Part shown: piece after piece, positions 22,710 through 26,090 of the stretch
Layout of the letters: each line of letters opens with the position of its first letter
Numbering within the stretch: position 1 is the first letter of the stretch
IMG/VR virus record: IMGVR_UViG_3300025102_005524
Coordinates: 1-26,090 of that record
Length of the DNA: 26,090 bases
Direction: 5' to 3' (one strand)
Source of the DNA: a virus
Position numbers and translations under genes: made by a program
The notes under the pieces: generated by a model
Database searches by the model: none
Told to the model about the DNA's origin: nothing
Seen by the model: only the letters and a program-made list of their open reading frames with translations

Positions 22710-23033
22710 TCAGTCGCACGGCTGCACCTCCAGCCCCATGGCACCGCGCAGGTCGGCACCGGTCAGGCTGGCACCAGTGAGGTCGGCACCGTGCAGCCAA
22801 GCATCTCGCAGGTAGGCACCAGTGAGGTCGGCATCTCGCAAGTCGGCATCTCGCAAGTCGGCACCGTGCAGGTTGGCACCAGTGAGGTAGGCACCGTGCA
22901 GGTTGGCACCGTGCAGGTTGGCACCGTTCAGTTCCGCATCGCTCAGGTCGAGCGGCACCCCCAGCGCGGCGCACAGTTCGCGCGCTTGGTCGAGGTGTCC
23001 GCCCTTGACGAGTTCAGTCAGCTTTAGTCGCAC
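22710..23033 (-). CDS. Pentapeptide-repeat protein, about 107 aa
   Basis: After a helical N-terminus (residues 1-30, RLKLTELVKGGHLDQARELC) the protein is built of about 13 A(D/N/Y)LxG or A(D/N/Y)LxD pentapeptides from residue about 34 to 98, for example ANLHG, ADLRD, ADLTG. Such proteins form a right-handed quadrilateral beta helix; some (Qnr, MfpA) mimic DNA and bind gyrase, many have unknown roles. The start is uncertain: a GTG at 23033 shares ten bases with the preceding gene, and an earlier GTG at 23069 would add 12 residues. No good ribosome binding site is seen. It is flanked by 14-bp direct repeats. Confidence 0.75.
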   Translation of the reverse strand: MRLKLTELVKGGHLDQARELCAALGVPLDLSDAELNGANLHGANLHGAYLTGANLHGADLRDADLRDADLTGAYLRDAWLHGADLTGASLTGADLRGAMGLEVQPCD

Positions 23034-23039
23034 GGCTGC
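22712..23039. repeat. 14-bp direct repeats flanking the pentapeptide gene
   Basis: AGTCGCACGGCTGC occurs at 22712-22725 and 23026-23039. Each copy covers the last codons of a small gene (both proteins end QPCD), so the repeat may be a short recombination junction or a duplicated gene end. Confidence 0.75.
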
Positions 23040-23167
23040 GCCCCAGGGCCTCGGCCTGCACCGCTCCACGGCTGGAGGATGAACACCTCGTTGGCCTGGA
23101 GGTCGCCGGTCTCGGTGGTGATGGTCAGCGGCTCGGCCGCAGCGGTGGCAAGTAGCAACAAAATCAT
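23024..23167 (-). CDS. Tiny exported or periplasmic peptide, 47 aa
   Basis: The ATG at 23167 overlaps the stop of the preceding 80-aa gene (ATGA), which is the main reason to accept it. The product starts MILLLLATAAAEP, a very short signal-like sequence with a possible signal peptidase I site after AAA, followed by a small mature part TITTETGDLQANEVF and a Gly/Arg-rich end QPCD. No Cys lies in the signal, unlike the two lipoproteins elsewhere. Function unknown. Confidence 0.55.
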   Translation of the reverse strand: MILLLLATAAAEPLTITTETGDLQANEVFILQPWSGAGRGPGAQPCD

Positions 23168-23406
23168 TCTCTCGTCTTCCACTTCAGGACATTGTTCGGC
23201 AGCGGCTTGGCCGGCTTGATGGGCTCGACTGACCGCTCGGGGGGTCGGTGCCAAGCGGATAGGCCCAGCTCTGGGTCAAAACGGGCAACGACCTCCCCGC
23301 CGTCGCCGTCATCAAGGGACAGGTAATAGACCCCTCTGCTCTGTCTCACCGTCGCGGTCGGTGTCTCGATGAGCACGACGCGCCCATCGGTGTCTCGGGT
23401 GATCAT
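23164..23406 (-). CDS. Hypothetical small protein, 80 aa
   Basis: A beta-rich N-terminal half (VVLIETPTATVRQ, GVYYLSLDDGDGGEVVARFD) is followed by a Pro/Lys-rich tail ending KWKTRE. No membrane segment or known motif is seen. The ATG at 23406 has AGGAGCC about seven bases upstream, a strong ribosome binding site. It is the first small gene after the helicase and is coupled to the next gene by an ATGA overlap. Confidence 0.62.
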   Translation of the reverse strand: MITRDTDGRVVLIETPTATVRQSRGVYYLSLDDGDGGEVVARFDPELGLSAWHRPPERSVEPIKPAKPLPNNVLKWKTRE

Positions 23407-23414
23407 GGGGGCTC

Positions 23415-24764
23415 CTATGCTTCGGTGAACCGCTGAGTCTGAGGCTCAAATTTAAGATACAGCGTCACCGTCTTGTGGTCGCGGTACTTTGCGACGATCA
23501 GCTCGGTGGTGTTGTGGCCGCACATGGGGTTGTAGTAGGCATCTCGGTAGACAAAGACGATGGCATGCGCGTCCTGTTCCCACTGGCCAGAGCCGCGCAG
23601 ATCCGAGAGCTGAGGGCGCTTATCAGCCCGCTTCTCACAGTCCCGATTGAGCTGTGCGAGGGCGAGGACGGGGATCTGTAGCTCCTTGGCCAGCGCGAGC
23701 AGGCCCTGACTGACTCCGCTCTGTCTCTCCTCGGTGGACTTGCCCGGGCTGCGGATAAGCTGCGCGTAATCGACCACGAGCAGCCGCAGCGGCTTGCCCT
23801 CTCGCTGTAGGCGGGTCGCCAGGCGCCGGGCCTTGCTGGCGATCATGTCGATGATCTGCGCTGGCTTGGTGTCGAGGTGGATGGGCAGGGCGGACAGCTC
23901 CGAGAGAGCAGACCGGGTTCGGCGCCATTCGTCGGCATCCATCGAGCCGTCACGCATGACAGCGGTGGGGACGCCAGAGAGCAGGCTGAGCAGCTTGCGC
24001 CCGATACCATCGGCCTCCATCTCAAGGTTGTAGACGCCGACGCTTTCACCGCGCTGCGCAGCGCTGAGGAGCACCTGACAGGCCAGCGAAGACTTGCCCA
24101 TGGCTGGCCGGGCTGGCATCAGGTAAAGCCGCCCCTTCTCCATCGCTGGCAGGACCGGAGCGCTGCGGCCCGTGTCGGGGTCTCTCTCGCGTCGGTCGAG
24201 CGCAGACACCCCCCACGCTACCCCTTGCGGCCTGCCGTCCTTGTAGGCGCTTTGACGGGCGCGGAGGTCGTCATACAGCAGGCGGGCGAGGCTGTCGCCG
24301 TCTGTCCAGGTGGTACTGCTGCCGGCTCCTCGAGCCAGACCCGAGAGCACCTGCTCGGCGCGTGCCTGTAGCCCATCGGGCTCGGTCTCCTGCCGGTAGG
24401 CCTCGACCAGCGCGGTGAGCTGCTGGAGGGCGTTGCGCCGGTAGGACAGCCCGACCAGCTCGCCGGCGTTGTGCGCGGCAAGGATGGGTGAGCAGTCGTC
24501 TGAGTAGCCCGACACATCGGCGAGGCTCGGGAAGTCGGCGCGGTCGGCTCTCAGGGCGATGCTCTCGACGACAGAGACCATGTCGGTAGGCTTGCGCGCC
24601 TCGATGCGGGCAGCCAGCCAGGCGAACAGGCGACCACGCCGCGGCCCCGAGAAATCGCCAGCGGTGAGGCCGGCGCTCTGCATGTCGGTGAGGGTGTCGG
24701 CCTCGATCATCAGGCACCCGAGGAGGTCACATTCCCATCGCTTGCTCTTGAGCAGATCAGACAT
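23415..24764 (-). CDS. dnaB: Replicative DNA helicase (DnaB-like), 449 aa
   Basis: The replisome helicase that unwinds the fork. The N-terminal domain (about 1-150) starts ECDLLGCLMIEADTLTDM. Motifs of the RecA-like domain are Walker A MPARPAMGKSSLA at about 217-229, Walker B LLVVDYAQLI at 328-337, AQLNRDCEKR at 370-379 and RGSGQWEQDAHAIVFVYRD near 390-408. The length matches DnaB. A longer open frame upstream (to 25172) is shadow of the initiator gene; the ATG at 24764 gives the MSDLLKSK start and overlaps the initiator stop by eight bases. Its neighbour is the probable loader or initiator. Confidence 0.93.
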   Translation of the reverse strand: MSDLLKSKRWECDLLGCLMIEADTLTDMQSAGLTAGDFSGPRRGRLFAWLAARIEARKPTDMVSVVESIALRADRADFPSLADVSGYSDDCSPILAAHNAGELVGLSYRRNALQQLTALVEAYRQETEPDGLQARAEQVLSGLARGAGSSTTWTDGDSLARLLYDDLRARQSAYKDGRPQGVAWGVSALDRRERDPDTGRSAPVLPAMEKGRLYLMPARPAMGKSSLACQVLLSAAQRGESVGVYNLEMEADGIGRKLLSLLSGVPTAVMRDGSMDADEWRRTRSALSELSALPIHLDTKPAQIIDMIASKARRLATRLQREGKPLRLLVVDYAQLIRSPGKSTEERQSGVSQGLLALAKELQIPVLALAQLNRDCEKRADKRPQLSDLRGSGQWEQDAHAIVFVYRDAYYNPMCGHNTTELIVAKYRDHKTVTLYLKFEPQTQRFTEA

Positions 24765-25680
24765 GAGACCCCCACGAGCGGACGAACATCGGCCGCACCC
24801 TGAACTGTAGTTCTCGGCTGTGCGTCTGGCAGAGCGCCGACCAGCGGCCAGGACCACCCAGCGCAGCGATGGCGCGGGTGATGGTGTCGGCATCGAGCGC
24901 GGGGATGTCGGCAGGGGTAGGCAGACGGCGAGAGCCCACGCGCCCCATGGCATCAATGATGAGGCTCCATACCTGCTCGGCGTCGGTGGCCGTCTTGGTG
25001 GTCGGCGCGATGCTGGCCAGGTCAAGGTAGCCGGGGAAGTTGGACGGGCGGAGGATGGTATCCACCGTGCATTTCGAGCGCAGCCAGACCGCCCGGTCAT
25101 GCTGCGAGGTCTGCCACCAGCGCCAGACGGTGACCAGCTCCTCGGCGGTGTGCTCCTTGAGTCGAGCACCAAGAGCGCGGCGCCGTCCGCTGGTCAACTT
25201 GAGGGCGCGGGCCTTGGGATTGGCCTCGGTCCTGATGGCTTCGAGCCGAGCCCAGATAGATGTGTAGTCCTGTGAATTTGTAGTCTGTAATTTCGCGCGC
25301 TCGCGAGCGGTCCGCTTCTCGTCCACTTCCGGTCCACTTGTCTTCTGTGTTGCAGGCTCTACCTGCTTAGCTTCGGTCCACTTCCGGTCCACTTCCGGTC
25401 CGCGATCGGTCCACTTCTCCAGCGAGGCCAGCGCATCGGCGCGCGCCTTGACGGTCCGCTGTCTGCTCTTGGTCAGCGTCCACGCCTCGACTTCAGCCAT
25501 CGAGGAGCGGGAGCCCTTCCGGGTGCGGTGGAACACCACCAGCCAGATGAGCAGGTAGGCGATGGCCCATGCCCGGCGCTGTGGTGTCGGTGCTTCGTAG
25601 ATGGCTTCTACCAGTCGCACAGGGACCGGGAGCCACTGCTCACCCATAGACGAGGACGAGCGCTTTGTGTTATTGTCCAT
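24757..25680 (-). CDS. Replication initiator or replisome organiser (lambda O-like layout), 307 aa
   Basis: The N-terminal part (about 5-75) contains PQRRAWAIAYLLIWLVVF and a winged-helix-like region (TLTKSRQRTVKARADALASL), as in phage replication initiators. Residues about 88-125 are encoded by iterons. The C-terminal part has RLKEHTAEELVTVWRWW and RSKCTVDTILRPSNFPGYLD, a pattern of DnaD/replisome-organiser C-termini. The gene precedes the helicase, as O precedes a loader in lambda. The ATG at 25680 is chosen for AGGA seven bases upstream; a longer start at 25728 would read through the inverted repeat. It probably binds the iterons inside its own gene and recruits DnaB. Confidence 0.72.
   Translation of the reverse strand: MDNNTKRSSSSMGEQWLPVPVRLVEAIYEAPTPQRRAWAIAYLLIWLVVFHRTRKGSRSSMAEVEAWTLTKSRQRTVKARADALASLEKWTDRGPEVDRKWTEAKQVEPATQKTSGPEVDEKRTARERAKLQTTNSQDYTSIWARLEAIRTEANPKARALKLTSGRRRALGARLKEHTAEELVTVWRWWQTSQHDRAVWLRSKCTVDTILRPSNFPGYLDLASIAPTTKTATDAEQVWSLIIDAMGRVGSRRLPTPADIPALDADTITRAIAALGGPGRWSALCQTHSRELQFRVRPMFVRSWGSHV
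25256..25417. other. Candidate replication origin: phased iterons and AT-rich stretch within the initiator gene
   Basis: Units of the 11-base form CGGTCCACTTC lie at 25374, 25385 and 25407, with a variant at 25396, and CGGTCCGCTTC, TCGTCCACTTC and CGGTCCACTTG lie at 25308, 25319 and 25330. Every unit falls on one 11-base lattice, with 33 unrepeated bases between the clusters. An 11-base period cannot come from protein repetition. Next to them, 25256-25292 has 12 G/C in 37 bases. Iterons plus an AT-rich element within the initiator gene is the lambda origin plan. Confidence 0.7.
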
Positions 25681-25691
25681 GCGTTGTCCTT

Positions 25692-25727
25692 TGGGGCGGA
25701 CCGGAATTCGAGAGCTGGTCCGCCCCA
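25692..25727. promoter_or_regulatory. 11-bp perfect inverted repeat before the initiator gene
   Basis: TGGGGCGGACC (25692-25702) pairs with GGTCCGCCCCA (25717-25727) around a 14-base loop. The arm GGTCCGC matches the iteron variant CGGTCCGC. On the plus strand a TTTTT run follows, so it could end plus-strand transcripts; on the minus strand it lies immediately before the ribosome binding site AAAGGA, so an operator or mRNA hairpin controlling the initiator is also possible. Confidence 0.65.
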
Positions 25728-25729
25728 TT

Positions 25730-25757
25730 TTTATAGCACAGGGCTACTCGGTGTCGG
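25730..25757 (-). promoter_or_regulatory. Candidate promoter for the initiator-helicase operon
   Basis: On the minus strand CCGACA (25752-25757) is followed 16 bases later by TATAAA (25730-25735), four and five matches to the sigma-70 hexamers. It overlaps the end of the preceding gene and would start transcription within the inverted repeat. Confidence 0.4.
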
Positions 25758-26090
25758 GAGAATAGAGCGCGGGGATCTTGCCGCTGGCCAGGTCAGCGAC
25801 GAAGGCGCCGCGGGCCTCTGGCGACCAGAAACCAGGAGAGCCCCATTCACGCGCAGTCAGGTAGCTGCGGCACTCATCGACACTGACGCCCATGTCGGCG
25901 AGGTGCTTGAGGAACTGCCGCCGCTCACCTTCGGACCAACTATGGCGCTCTGGCTTGGCATCACCGGGCAGCTCCTCGCGAGCCGTCATGCCGATGCCGA
26001 GGTACATCCGCAGCGCCCGGCAGACTGCTCGGGTCTCAGCCATGCGGAGGATGGCGCCCTGCATGCCTCGCTTCACGTTGCCATCGTCCG
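25744..26090 (-). CDS. C-terminal part of a phage protein, possibly recombination-related (partial)
   Basis: The frame is open to the right edge, so the gene's start lies outside the window; the GTG at 26076 is probably internal. The visible 114 residues start with QGAILRMAETRAVCRALRM and then YLGIGMTAREELPG, a motif pattern I have seen in phage ssDNA-annealing or ERF-like and related replication-region proteins, but the match is weak. A second helical part follows (EGERRQFLKHLADMGVSVDE). It precedes the initiator gene, fitting an early replication/recombination operon. No catalytic residues can be assigned. Confidence 0.5.
   Translation of the reverse strand, partial: DDGNVKRGMQGAILRMAETRAVCRALRMYLGIGMTAREELPGDAKPERHSWSEGERRQFLKHLADMGVSVDECRSYLTAREWGSPGFWSPEARGAFVADLASGKIPALYSPDTE

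Noticed and set aside
22740-22945. Short regular repeats resembling a CRISPR array or satellite
   Set aside because: The period is 15 bases and encodes pentapeptides; there are no unique spacers.
24765-25172. N-terminal extension of the helicase frame up to 25172
   Set aside because: The extra 136 residues are Pro/Ser/Arg-rich shadow of the initiator gene, and the ATG at 24764 gives a normal DnaB start.
25692-25733. Inverted repeat as a simple terminator of the minus-strand operon
   Set aside because: The T-run is on the plus strand; on the minus strand the stem is followed by AAAGGA, the ribosome binding site, so it does not end minus-strand transcription in the standard way.
1-26090. Integrase, attachment site, tRNA genes and insertion sequences
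   Set aside because: I looked for their typical motifs on both strands and saw none; lifestyle cannot be decided from this window.

Overview
This window is about 26 kb of a tailed double-stranded DNA bacteriophage (Caudoviricetes). Every convincing gene lies on the minus strand, so transcription runs from the right edge (26090) to the left edge (1). Base composition is GC-rich and the genes are packed tightly. Most neighbours overlap by 1, 4 or 8 bases (ATGA, GTGA or TGATG junctions). The short tape measure, the single tail-tube gene and the lack of a sheath gene point to a siphovirus. Lipobox proteins and a spanin-like protein point to a Gram-negative host with an outer membrane; nothing in the sequence fixes the host more closely. 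No tRNA, CRISPR array, IS element or integrase is visible, so lifestyle is undecided.

Replication and regulation (26090 to about 21291). In transcription order this block starts with the C-terminal end of a protein cut by the window edge. Next comes a lambda-O-like initiator or replisome organiser gene that carries phased 11-bp iterons and an AT-rich stretch inside its own coding sequence, then a DnaB-type helicase. Several small genes follow: an 80-aa protein, a 47-aa exported peptide, a pentapeptide-repeat protein between 14-bp direct repeats, and two overlapping membrane ORFs. The block ends with an HTH plus antirepressor-like regulator that contains a perfect intragenic palindrome.

Packaging and head (21262 to 13663). 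This holds terS (with a palindrome over its start), terL, portal, a small WGG-motif protein, a coiled-coil scaffold-like protein, the major capsid protein, two unknown genes, a decoration-like protein and a connector-like protein. No maturation protease is recognisable.

Neck and tail (13666 to 2625). This holds a tail-terminator-like protein, a Mom/XF1762-like GNAT protein, a tandem pair of HK97-gp10-like proteins, the tail tube, two chaperone-like ORFs, the tape measure, a previously easy-to-miss 44-aa ORF, a tiny lipoprotein, a 1149-aa Asp-box receptor-binding candidate, a tail-tip hub protein and two small structural proteins.

Lysis and left end (2628 to 1). This holds an Amidase_3 endolysin with an embedded DxDxDG loop, an acidic unknown protein, a lipobox plus TM protein that could be a unimolecular spanin, a basic unknown protein and an undecided partial ORF at the edge.

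The strongest candidates for new biology are the iteron origin inside the initiator gene, with a matching inverted repeat at its promoter; the ultra-short lipoprotein signal shared at DNA level by two genes; the spanin-like protein with a cytoplasmic coiled coil; and the regulator and terS palindromes.
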